DNA from: Actinopolyspora biskrensis
GTDB lineage: Bacteria; Actinomycetota; Actinomycetes; Mycobacteriales; Pseudonocardiaceae
Direction: 5' to 3'
Assembly: GCF_013408175.1 (NCBI RefSeq)
Contig: NZ_JACBYW010000005.1
Span: forward strand, 248,001 to 312,000
DNA length: 64,000 nt
The translations under genes and the position numbers were made by a program. The notes under the pieces were generated by a model. It ran no database searches. It was not told the origin of the DNA and saw only the letters and a program-made list of their open reading frames with translations. Shown piece after piece: positions 1 to 7,403 of this stretch; the stretch's first letter is position 1; the number at the start of each line of letters is the position of its first letter.

Positions 1-746
1 GCGCGGAACTCCTCCATCAGGTCCAACGCGAGTGAGGGCTGACCGGAACGCACTCCGTGCAGGTAGCCGATGTAGGGATCGAGCCCCACTTGTTCCAAAG
101 CCCCCTCGACAGCCACCTGCAGCATGCCGTACCCGAACGAGAGCAGGCAGTTGAACGTGTCTTTCGGGGGCCTCCTGGTACGTCCCGGAAAGACACCGGG
201 TGCGAGCTTCGGCATGCCTTCCTGGAAGTAGTCCTGCCCCGCTTTGCCCTCGACACCGAGGACCTCACTGACGGAGGAACTGACCGAGAGGGTCTCCAGC
301 GAGTCCGCGTGCCGCTGCGCGATTTCGCGGAGCTTCTCCTTCCGCTCGTCCGCGGCGTCGCGAGCAGTGCGCAGCAGTAGTTGGCGATAGTTCTGGATCT
401 TGCTCGCCAGGAAGGCCTTTGCCAGTTCCAGCCGACGGGACTCGTCATCGTGGGCCCTGACCTGTTCGAGCCGCACCACCGGATTCCCGTTCTGCGGTCC
501 TGTCGTGCGGTGCAGGAAGCGTCCGTTGCGGCTCAGCCACGTGATTCCCCTGGAGTCCTTGGCGCAACGATGCATCAGCTCGTTGCTGACCTCCACGCCT
601 CGCCAGACCACGAACTGATCGATCCGTACCAGTGGCAGCACGTTCCGCCCCGGTTTTTCCGGGTGGTGTATCCGGACGGTGTCCCCCTCCAGGTGAAGAC
701 TCGTTCCCGGCGTGGTCAGGAACAACGTTTTCAGCACTTCAGTCAT
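1..746 (-). CDS. cas1: CRISPR-associated endonuclease Cas1 (3' end cut by window)
   Basis: The minus-strand frame from ATG 746 stays open to the window edge and gives about 248 residues. It has the look of a type I-C Cas1: an early region MTEVLKTLFLTTPGTSLHL, the acidic metal-binding segment SEVLGVEGKAGQDYF, and the later YIGYLHG...PSLALDLMEEFR block that carries the conserved histidine and acidic residues. Cas1 forms the spacer-integration complex with Cas2. The ATG overlaps the last 8 bases of cas4 (ATGACTGA), so the two are translationally coupled. The C-terminal part and the expected cas2 lie to the left of the window. The frame is certain; only completeness is unknown. Confidence 0.93.
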   Translation of the reverse strand, partial: MTEVLKTLFLTTPGTSLHLEGDTVRIHHPEKPGRNVLPLVRIDQFVVWRGVEVSNELMHRCAKDSRGITWLSRNGRFLHRTTGPQNGNPVVRLEQVRAHDDESRRLELAKAFLASKIQNYRQLLLRTARDAADERKEKLREIAQRHADSLETLSVSSSVSEVLGVEGKAGQDYFQEGMPKLAPGVFPGRTRRPPKDTFNCLLSFGYGMLQVAVEGALEQVGLDPYIGYLHGVRSGQPSLALDLMEEFR

Positions 747-1383
747 CCCAGTCCCCCAGGGGTAGTGGTGTGAACAACGAGGCGGAAGGCCGGACGTTCG
801 CTTCCGGCATGCACCCCGCACGCAACGAGCACCGATCGCATCGCGAGTCGTTGACCGCCTCGGGAACCACTTCGGACCGAAGCATTTCGCGCAGTTCGCT
901 GACGGTGTCGCGCAGCCGATTCTCGAGCGAGTCGTCGACAGTCACCTCGTAACGTCGTCGGTGCTTGCCCGCGAAGACGATCCCTTTCGGCACGGCGGTG
1001 TCGAACATGCCGCGCAGGCACACGGCCTGCGCGGCGACCTGCAGATCCGCCGCGCTTCCGGAGCGGTAGCTGCCGGACTTGTGCTCGACCGGAATCGGCC
1101 CCTCGGCTCCGAATTCCACCACGTCGCAGATGCCGTGAATCCCGAGGAGGTCGTCCCACACCGGAAGCGCGGTCCAACGTCGCTGCCCGGACCTGCTGGT
1201 TCTCGAATCACCGCGGTCGACGGCCTCGTGGGCGATCTGCCCTCGAGCCGTCTCCGCGCTGTCCTCGAAGTAGCGTTCGAGGTGAATCAGAGCGGCCTGC
1301 CTGGGGCAGTAGGCGTAGTGCTCGATCGCGGCGATCGGAATGCTCGACCACGCGGGTTCGTCCGCTCTTTCCGCCGGGTACAT
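739..1383 (-). CDS. cas4: CRISPR-associated exonuclease Cas4
   Basis: 214 residues, a normal Cas4 length. It belongs to the RecB-like nuclease superfamily and trims prespacers and selects PAMs for Cas1-Cas2. The iron-sulfur cysteines are visible: Cys26 in AYCPRQ and Cys182, Cys185, Cys191 in CDRCSLRAGC. The nuclease motifs are His52 (GQIAHE), Asp87 (GICDVVEF) and Glu100-x-Lys102 (VEHKSG). The start ATG shares one base with the cas7 stop (TGATG) and the gene overlaps cas1 by 8 bases, as expected in one coupled operon. All key residues are present, so it should be active. Confidence 0.95.
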   Translation of the reverse strand: MYPAERADEPAWSSIPIAAIEHYAYCPRQAALIHLERYFEDSAETARGQIAHEAVDRGDSRTSRSGQRRWTALPVWDDLLGIHGICDVVEFGAEGPIPVEHKSGSYRSGSAADLQVAAQAVCLRGMFDTAVPKGIVFAGKHRRRYEVTVDDSLENRLRDTVSELREMLRSEVVPEAVNDSRCDRCSLRAGCMPEANVRPSASLFTPLPLGDWDD

Positions 1384-2279
1384 CAGGCGACGACCTTGGT
1401 CATCGTCACTCCGCGCGGCAGGTCGTCATCGGCCACGCTGACGGAGTAGTCCCCGAAACCACGAGGTGTCTTCCCGGCTTCCGCGGCCGAGGAGACATCC
1501 ACCCTGTTGAGCAGGGTGTGCGCGGGGGCGCTGCCGAACGCGTTGTCGTGGCTGAACACGTGCAGCCCACGGGCCGTCATGGTTCCTCGTGCCGAGGAGC
1601 GATCGTGATCGAACATCATGGCCAGCGTGCGGTAGAACAGCTCCAGGTCCGTGCTGTCCACACCGGTCTGCTGACCGCGGCTGGCTGAGTAGTAGATCTC
1701 GGCACGGTAGAGGGCGTAGGGAACGGTCCACTTGCCACCCATCTCCGTGGTCTCGCCCTTGTCGATGTCCTCCTGCCTGGTCTGGGTGATGCGGGTTATG
1801 GCGTGGTGCTGCGGCATCACCGGATCGACGCTCCGGGCGTTGGTTACCTGCACCGGGCCGTAGATCTGGCCGAGGTCCTTGGTGGTCCCGGTGTTGAGCA
1901 CGGCCCCGAACAGGCGCATGTCCGCATAGCGCTCGGTCAACCAGGAACGCGCCGTTCTGCGGTCCTCGTCGGTGAGGGACTTCTTCTTGTCCAAGCCGGT
2001 CTCGGTCTTGGAAGCGCCCAGCTTGGTGTTCAGCGCATGACCGGCTTCGACGAAGATGCCGTAACGTTCTTCGTTGTCGGTGCCCTGGGCGGCCATGGGC
2101 AGGCTGTCGCGCACCTTGCGCTTGATCGCCACGTCGCTGACCAGGCCGTGCCCGGTTTCCTCGTCCATGCGAGGCCGGTTGTCGAAGTCGGGGTCACCGT
2201 TGGGGTTGCCGTCGGCGACGTCGAACAGGAACACCATGTCGTGGCGCACGGTCGGGTCGAGGTGCGGTTCGATGGCCAT
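1383..2279 (-). CDS. cas7: Type I-C Cascade backbone subunit Cas7 (Csd2)
   Basis: 298 residues. Cas7 forms the filament that coats the crRNA spacer in the I-C effector complex. The N-terminus RHDMVFLFDVADGNPNGDP is the hallmark Csd2/Csh2 motif. I chose ATG 2279 because AAGGA lies just upstream and the family begins here; the open frame extends to 2552, but that part is the antisense shadow of cas8c. There are 32 bases between the cas8c stop and this start, the only real gap in the operon. This suits a subunit needed in several copies with its own ribosome entry. Confidence 0.95.
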   Translation of the reverse strand: MAIEPHLDPTVRHDMVFLFDVADGNPNGDPDFDNRPRMDEETGHGLVSDVAIKRKVRDSLPMAAQGTDNEERYGIFVEAGHALNTKLGASKTETGLDKKKSLTDEDRRTARSWLTERYADMRLFGAVLNTGTTKDLGQIYGPVQVTNARSVDPVMPQHHAITRITQTRQEDIDKGETTEMGGKWTVPYALYRAEIYYSASRGQQTGVDSTDLELFYRTLAMMFDHDRSSARGTMTARGLHVFSHDNAFGSAPAHTLLNRVDVSSAAEAGKTPRGFGDYSVSVADDDLPRGVTMTKVVA

Positions 2280-2311
2280 TGCTGGTTCCTTTCCGGGGAA
2301 GTAGTGGGTGG

Positions 2312-2743
2312 TCAGTTCGCGGTCTCGGACTCCGAGCCCGCTCCCTTCTCGGCCTTGTGTTTGCGGGCCTGGTCCATGTCGTGGGCCTTCTGGTGGTGGT
2401 AGCCCAGCAGGAACATCGCCTGCTGATCGGGCGAGAGGTATCCGGTCGTGCTGTGCCCCGAATCGATCAGCCCGTGAAGCTCGGACAGCTTCTGCCCGAG
2501 CGCGTAGGCCTTGGCCCTGGTGTCCCCGCGACGCCGCAGCTTGGCCAGCCACGAATTGGCGAGCTTCTCACCGGCGAGGATGGCCGGCGTCGGATTTCCG
2601 ATCGCCGAGGACAGGAATCGGTCGCCGAAAGTGGCGTTCAGCTGCCCGTCACTTGCGTGGTACTGGATCTGTTCGAGATGGGCGAAGATCCTGCCGGACA
2701 CGTACGGCGTGTCCGTGCGGTTCTCGTCCAGACCTGGTGACAT
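2312..2743 (-). CDS. cas11c: Probable Cas11c small subunit from an internal start in cas8c
   Basis: An in-frame ATG at 2743, residue 452 of Cas8c, is preceded by AAGGAGG with a 5-base spacer (TTCAC). This is the strongest Shine-Dalgarno match I saw in the cas operon. Initiation here yields a 143-residue alpha-helical C-terminal fragment (MSPGLDENRTDTPYVSGRIF...). Independent translation of the small subunit from within cas8 is known for type I-B, I-C and I-D systems. The position and size fit, so I infer this start is used. The alternative is that the codons for Lys-Glu-Val happen to make the motif. Confidence 0.72.
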   Translation of the reverse strand: MSPGLDENRTDTPYVSGRIFAHLEQIQYHASDGQLNATFGDRFLSSAIGNPTPAILAGEKLANSWLAKLRRRGDTRAKAYALGQKLSELHGLIDSGHSTTGYLSPDQQAMFLLGYHHQKAHDMDQARKHKAEKGAGSESETAN

Positions 2744-4096
2744 GTGAACCTCCTTGGAAGGATGACGACGCAGCGCCAGGCGCAGCAGCGCTGCTCGCGG
2801 AACATCGAGGTGACCGTCCGCGGCGACGCGCCCCAGCACGTGGTGCAGCACCGAGGTGGGCAGCGGGCTGCCCCGTAGGCAGCTGCTCAACAGGTCGCGC
2901 TGCACGTGCTCGGGACGGCGGGCTGAGTTCGAGGTCAGGTCGGCATACGTCCTGCGTTCCGAGTCCCACTTGCCGGTGGCCAGCACCAAGCTCCAGTAGC
3001 CGCTGGGCACCACCCCCGCTTCCCAGCGGGAAGTCACGAGAATGTCCGCGTACCACCGGGCGAGGTTGATCATGACCTCCTCGAGTGGTCTGTCGATCCA
3101 GTCGCGGATCACCACCCGCGAGGAGTTGCCGCCCAGCGTGACCGAGCAGAACCGGTCACCCGAGAACTCCTCGGCACGCTTGCCGGCAGCACCGAGCTGC
3201 CCGTTGTGCATCCGGCTGATCAACCTGTTGACCGAGTCGGCGTTCGGCCGAGTCGACATCGCCGACAGGAAGTCGTCGTCGGGCTCTCCCAACGCCCACC
3301 ACGCCATGGCGCTGTCCTGCCGCGGAAAGCGCACGACGTGCTCGGAGTCGAGCAGGTGGGTGAGGCCGGTGTTGACCGCGTCGCCGCAGTCGAAGCAGAT
3401 CGGCGTGTTGCGCAGCCCCTTCGTCAGTCCGTATCCGAACACCATCTCGTTCACGCTGACCAGCGCAGGATCGTTACCCGCTCCGGGGACGAGCCGTTTG
3501 GCCAGTTTGCCGGGGATGGTCTCGGCCAGCGGGGCGTGATGGCCGCACACCAGACAAAGCCCCTCGTTGCCGCCGCTCTTGCGCCGAGCCACCTCCTGCA
3601 CCCAGAACCGGCGCAGCGACTCGTGCTCGATGATCGGAACCTCGTCCACCGTTATGAGCACGCCCTGCTTCGCGGTGTACGGCTCCTGCGGAACCGCCAG
3701 TTCGTCCACGCCGCCGTTGGCGTAGAACTCCCGCACGACACGGGCGGCGTCGTCCGTGTCGGCCGCGCTGTTCGCCCACTCCTCGATGAGTCGCACGAAG
3801 GCCTCGTGGCACTGGCTCACCCGTTCGGGGTCGGTATTGTCGTCGCCCCATCCGAGGACGTACTGCACGTCGTCGGCGCCCAGTTGCGGTGCGACGCCGA
3901 CGGTGCGGGTCACGGCCGGAGTCAGATGCGCGGGGCCGCGCGACTTCTTGTCGTCGGGGTCCACGAGAGAAGCGAGCCGGGGCTCGCGGTGGTTCTCGCT
4001 GTACAACGCGAGTTGCCAGCGGAACTCGCGCCTCCGGTGGAAGGGCTGCGTGGTGGTGTGTTGCTTCGCGTACTCGACCAGGCGTTGCAGCAGCAT
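2312..4096 (-). CDS. cas8c: Type I-C Cascade large subunit Cas8c (Csd1)
   Basis: 594 residues, the usual Csd1 length. It is the large subunit that recognises the PAM and recruits Cas3. The protein starts MLLQRLVEYAKQ and carries a zinc-finger-like pair of CxxC motifs at Cys181/Cys184 (LCLVCGH) and Cys234/Cys237 (ICFDCGD). ATG 4096 overlaps the cas5 stop by one base (TAATG), which fixes the start; the open frame runs on to 4585 but only antisense to cas5. The C-terminal 143 residues appear to be translated separately as Cas11c (see 2312-2743). The C-terminal tail is acidic and polar (GSESETAN). Confidence 0.95.
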   Translation of the reverse strand: MLLQRLVEYAKQHTTTQPFHRRREFRWQLALYSENHREPRLASLVDPDDKKSRGPAHLTPAVTRTVGVAPQLGADDVQYVLGWGDDNTDPERVSQCHEAFVRLIEEWANSAADTDDAARVVREFYANGGVDELAVPQEPYTAKQGVLITVDEVPIIEHESLRRFWVQEVARRKSGGNEGLCLVCGHHAPLAETIPGKLAKRLVPGAGNDPALVSVNEMVFGYGLTKGLRNTPICFDCGDAVNTGLTHLLDSEHVVRFPRQDSAMAWWALGEPDDDFLSAMSTRPNADSVNRLISRMHNGQLGAAGKRAEEFSGDRFCSVTLGGNSSRVVIRDWIDRPLEEVMINLARWYADILVTSRWEAGVVPSGYWSLVLATGKWDSERRTYADLTSNSARRPEHVQRDLLSSCLRGSPLPTSVLHHVLGRVAADGHLDVPRAALLRLALRRHPSKEVHMSPGLDENRTDTPYVSGRIFAHLEQIQYHASDGQLNATFGDRFLSSAIGNPTPAILAGEKLANSWLAKLRRRGDTRAKAYALGQKLSELHGLIDSGHSTTGYLSPDQQAMFLLGYHHQKAHDMDQARKHKAEKGAGSESETAN

Positions 4097-4764
4097 TACG
4101 CCTCCACCGGGACGCCCGCGTTGATGCCGGTGCGGGGGATGTGCATCCGGCCGGATTCCAGCCTGGCGGTGAACCAGGAGAACGACGAGGACTTCTCGCC
4201 GTAGTGCACGCTGTGCAGCATGATCCCGAGATCGTCTGTGATCGGCTGCGGTTCGCTGTCGTCGGCGGGGCCGAAGTGCGCGCTGAACTCGCGCGTCCCG
4301 AGGTAGGGCTGGTGGAAGCACTGACCGCGTTCCACCCGCCGCCGGAACTGGTCCCGGTAAGCCGCTTCGGGTTTCGTGGCGTGCTCCCGAAGCTCCACGT
4401 GGGCGTGGATGCGGTATGCCACGTCGCGCAGGCATATCGAGTTCCGCTGGGTCCGGTTGCCCGGCGAGTCCACCGTGGTCTCGTGCTTGACCGCGTCCTC
4501 CAGCATGATCAGGTCGGTGGTCTCGTTGCGTTTCTGGGTGAACTGGTGGATCGGCTCGAGCACGTCGATGGCCACCGGCCGCCAACCGAATTCCGGTTTC
4601 CAGAAGATCGCCTCGAGCACACCGATGGCGGCGGTCGGGGTCATCACGGGGTAGGTGACCCGCTCCACCTTGAGTTCCGGGCGGGTGAACAGCGCCCCCC
4701 GGCCCCAGACCTGAACGGTCAGGGGTGGGGCTCCTTCGGGAGATTTCGGCAGTTCCCGATTCAA
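4096..4764 (-). CDS. cas5: Type I-C Cascade/pre-crRNA endonuclease Cas5c (Csd5)
   Basis: About 222 residues. In type I-C, which has no Cas6, Cas5 itself cuts the pre-crRNA and stays bound to the 5' handle. The family signature is clear: LTVQVWGRGALFTRPELKVE, then YPVMTPTAAIGVLEAIFW. The start is set by context. TTG 4764 overlaps the cas3 stop (CTTTGAAT) with AAAGGA 7 bases upstream, whereas the ATG at 4830 would lie 70 bases inside cas3 and add residues with no family counterpart. The stop overlaps the cas8c start by one base. Confidence 0.9.
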   Translation of the reverse strand: MNRELPKSPEGAPPLTVQVWGRGALFTRPELKVERVTYPVMTPTAAIGVLEAIFWKPEFGWRPVAIDVLEPIHQFTQKRNETTDLIMLEDAVKHETTVDSPGNRTQRNSICLRDVAYRIHAHVELREHATKPEAAYRDQFRRRVERGQCFHQPYLGTREFSAHFGPADDSEPQPITDDLGIMLHSVHYGEKSSSFSWFTARLESGRMHIPRTGINAGVPVEA

Positions 4765-6974
4765 AGGACGGTCCTTTCGATCAGGTTCGAGGTGTCGATG
4801 CCGCAGGCCGGGTGGTACTCGTGGTCCCACACGTGCAGGTCACCGAGTACTGGCTTGCACAGCGCTTGAATTCCCGGGTCCTGCAGGAGTCGACGCGGCA
4901 GCGACACGACGTAGGGTTGAAGCTCGCGCAGCAGCGGTCCGCTCCGCTCCGGTTCGCTGAGCAGACGGTTGAGGCGCCGCTCGGCCTCGGGGGTGTATTT
5001 GATCGCCACGACCGGAACGGTGTCGTCGTCGAGCATCCGGAACGCCAGGGAAGGCTCGCGTGCCTGTCCACCCGCCGGGGATGGTCGCTTCGGTCCTTCC
5101 GCCACGGCCTGGAAATCCAGCTTCGAGCGATTGTCCTGAATCGCGGTGGCCCGGTCGGCGTTTTCCGTGTTGGAACGCCGGTACAGCACCTGGTAGTAGC
5201 GGTCCAGGACCTCCGGGTTGTCCGGGTCGATCACCGAGCCGTCGGATTGCGGACCGAAGTACTGGCGCGTGATATCGCTTCCGATCCGGTAGCCAGCGGG
5301 CTGCGACATGTCCGAAGCATCGAAGACGATCACCCGTCCGAGCTCCGCTCCCTTGCCCTCCCGGTTGGCTCGTCCCGCTGCCTGCTGCAACGAGTCGGCC
5401 GGTGCCATGGCGCGGTAGACCACCGGGCTGTCGATGTCCACACCGGCCTCGATGAGCTGCGTGGACACCACGCGGACAGGGTCACCGGCGGCCAGCCGGG
5501 TACGTACCTCGTCGAGCTCGGTTTTCAGGTGTGCTCCGCACATCCTGTTCGAGAGGTGGACGATGTTCTCGATCCCGGACTCCTCCCAGTGCTGGTAGAT
5601 CCTTCTCGCGTCATCGGTCGTGTTCACGACCAGCAAGACTTGTTCGTGCTCGGCGGCGTGGTCGGTGACCTCCGACAACGTGGGCCGCGAATCGAGCCAC
5701 CACTCGTAATTCACCCGGCGCATCCGCTCGAACAGCTCGGCCGGGGCATCGACGATCTCGGGAACTTCCAGGTCCCGCCAGACGTCGAGGCTCTGGAACG
5801 AGGGCAAGGTCGCCGAGGTGAGCAGCACGGTCGTTCCGAACTGTTCCGAGAGGGTGCGCAGCGCATCGAGAATCGGAGTGAGCACGGGCAGCGGAAGGGC
5901 CTGCACCTCGTCGAGGATGATCACCGAATCGGCGAGGCGGTGCAGCTTGCGCATCCGGGCGGGCTTGCGGGAGAACAACGAGTCGAACAGCTGCACCGTG
6001 GTGGTCACGATGAACGGGCTGTCCCAGTTCTCCGCTGCGTGCCGGTACTTCAGCGCCTGCAGGCCCTCCTCCGGCATCCGAACGGCCGAGTGGTGCTCCA
6101 GCACGTTCTCCGCCCCGAGCATTTCCCGGTACTCGGCCGCGTTCTGAGCGGTGACGGTGGTGAACGGAACCGCCACGATCACCCGTTTCTTGCCGTGCGC
6201 GGCCGCGTGGTGCAGTCCGAAACCGGCGCTGGTGAGGGTCTTGCCGATCCCGGTCGGAGCGGGCATGCCGTAGATGTCTGTCGGCCCCATCGCGTGTGAG
6301 ACCGCCGTGCGGTAGACCTCCTCGCGGACCCGGTTGATCGGGGAGTCCTCGCTGTCCGCGATTCGCTGCTGACGAGCTCGTTCGAAGGTGTCGCGAAGGG
6401 CGGACATGTCGGTGTCTGGTGAGACCCGTGGTGCCTCGAGCCCGTCGAAGTGTGCCGAGGTGTCGAGGTGATCGGCGTCCACCAGGGCGGAGAACACCAT
6501 CCGCATCCCCAGTTCGGCCAGCAGCCGGGAGCCGGCCCATTCCGGTGGAACCAGTGAGTTCACCGGCAGGTCCAGGATTTCCTTCGCCTCGGGGACGGCT
6601 TCGAGGAAGCGCTTCACCGGATCGTCGGTGAGGTCACCGTCCTCCGGATCCAACTCCTTCAGCACTTCCCGGTCGGAGAGTCCGCCGTGGTGGCCGTCGA
6701 TTGCCATCGCGGCGATACCCGCCGCTGGTTTCAGCAGGTGCGCGCCCAGATCCTTGTGAGAAACGCCGACCCGCTCGTCGGTGCCTTCGACTCGCAGCAG
6801 CTTTTCCTGCCACGCGCAACGAGCTTTCCCGCAGTCGTGGAACAGTCCGAGAGCGTATGCCAGCTCGGAGTGCCCGAACGGTTCCGCGAATCGGGCGGCC
6901 AGCTCCGCTGTGACACGTGCGTGTTCCGAGAAGCCGTGTCTGTCGCCATTGATGTTGACGCTGTGTGCGTACAC
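4761..6974 (-). CDS. cas3: CRISPR-associated helicase-nuclease Cas3 (HD + DExH)
   Basis: 737 residues with the full two-part layout. The N-terminal HD nuclease has His18, His46-Asp47 (FHDCGK), Lys50, His73 and His95-His96. The superfamily 2 helicase has Walker A PAPTGIGKT (residues 238-246), the DEVQ box (355-358) and a C-terminal Cas3-specific region. Cas3 unwinds and degrades the non-target strand after Cascade binding. It starts with GTG 6974, which is preceded in frame by a TGA, so it cannot start earlier. It is the first gene of the operon, and the leader region 6975-7403 must hold its promoter. Confidence 0.95.
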   Translation of the reverse strand: MYAHSVNINGDRHGFSEHARVTAELAARFAEPFGHSELAYALGLFHDCGKARCAWQEKLLRVEGTDERVGVSHKDLGAHLLKPAAGIAAMAIDGHHGGLSDREVLKELDPEDGDLTDDPVKRFLEAVPEAKEILDLPVNSLVPPEWAGSRLLAELGMRMVFSALVDADHLDTSAHFDGLEAPRVSPDTDMSALRDTFERARQQRIADSEDSPINRVREEVYRTAVSHAMGPTDIYGMPAPTGIGKTLTSAGFGLHHAAAHGKKRVIVAVPFTTVTAQNAAEYREMLGAENVLEHHSAVRMPEEGLQALKYRHAAENWDSPFIVTTTVQLFDSLFSRKPARMRKLHRLADSVIILDEVQALPLPVLTPILDALRTLSEQFGTTVLLTSATLPSFQSLDVWRDLEVPEIVDAPAELFERMRRVNYEWWLDSRPTLSEVTDHAAEHEQVLLVVNTTDDARRIYQHWEESGIENIVHLSNRMCGAHLKTELDEVRTRLAAGDPVRVVSTQLIEAGVDIDSPVVYRAMAPADSLQQAAGRANREGKGAELGRVIVFDASDMSQPAGYRIGSDITRQYFGPQSDGSVIDPDNPEVLDRYYQVLYRRSNTENADRATAIQDNRSKLDFQAVAEGPKRPSPAGGQAREPSLAFRMLDDDTVPVVAIKYTPEAERRLNRLLSEPERSGPLLRELQPYVVSLPRRLLQDPGIQALCKPVLGDLHVWDHEYHPACGIDTSNLIERTVL

Positions 6975-7403
6975 CTCTCACCCCAGTCGGTTACGTCACT
7001 CACCGAAATCGATCAGGAACGTATCGCGAACAACCGACAGCGATCACCCGGCCCTGCTTCGGGGGTGGGGAAGGACCGCAAGGCCGCTTGGGAACCCCAA
7101 GCGTGTCCCGGTGCCCCGGGAGGTTCTCAAGTGGATGCCCGGATCTGGTGGAAGAGCGAGAGATTGGAGGCTGAGACGGCCGAGAGCGTCGTGGGGATGT
7201 GCCAGCATTGACCGCGGCGCGGTGAGCAGAGAAGGGATGAGTTCGGGACGATCTCGGGTGAACGGAAGCGACGACTGCGCTGGCTTCGGAAGGGGAAGCG
7301 TGTGTCGACATGCCGTGAGGTTCCGAAGCGTTTGTTCGGCGTGTCGGTCACAGGGCTGTCACAACCGGGGGACGGCTATCCTGAGAACCCCTGCTCAATC
7401 GCC
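6975..7403. promoter_or_regulatory. Divergent CRISPR leader / cas promoter region
   Basis: This 429-bp stretch separates the cas3 start on the minus strand from repeat 1 on the plus strand and has no convincing gene. It should hold the cas operon promoter and the CRISPR leader. Visible structure: an 8-bp perfect hairpin at 7085-7103 (CGCTTGGG-aac-CCCAAGCG), and near the array a TGTCGGTCAC/CTGTCACAAC near-repeat followed by TATCCT at 7377-7382. That hexamer is 22 bases before repeat 1 and could be the -10 element of the array promoter. The orientation fits the repeat polarity, because the repeat ends in the expected GCAAC handle. Confidence 0.6.
7377..7382 (+). promoter_or_regulatory. Candidate -10 element of the CRISPR array promoter
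   Basis: TATCCT resembles an actinobacterial -10 hexamer and lies so that transcription would begin about 10 to 15 bases before repeat 1. No convincing -35 is present, although TGTCAC at 7357-7362 is near the right place with a short 14-base spacer. This is inferred from position and sequence only. Confidence 0.35.

Noticed and set aside
12-448. 143-codon minus-strand ORF at the window start
   Set aside because: It is a different frame over cas1; the cas1 frame has the family motifs and runs off the window.
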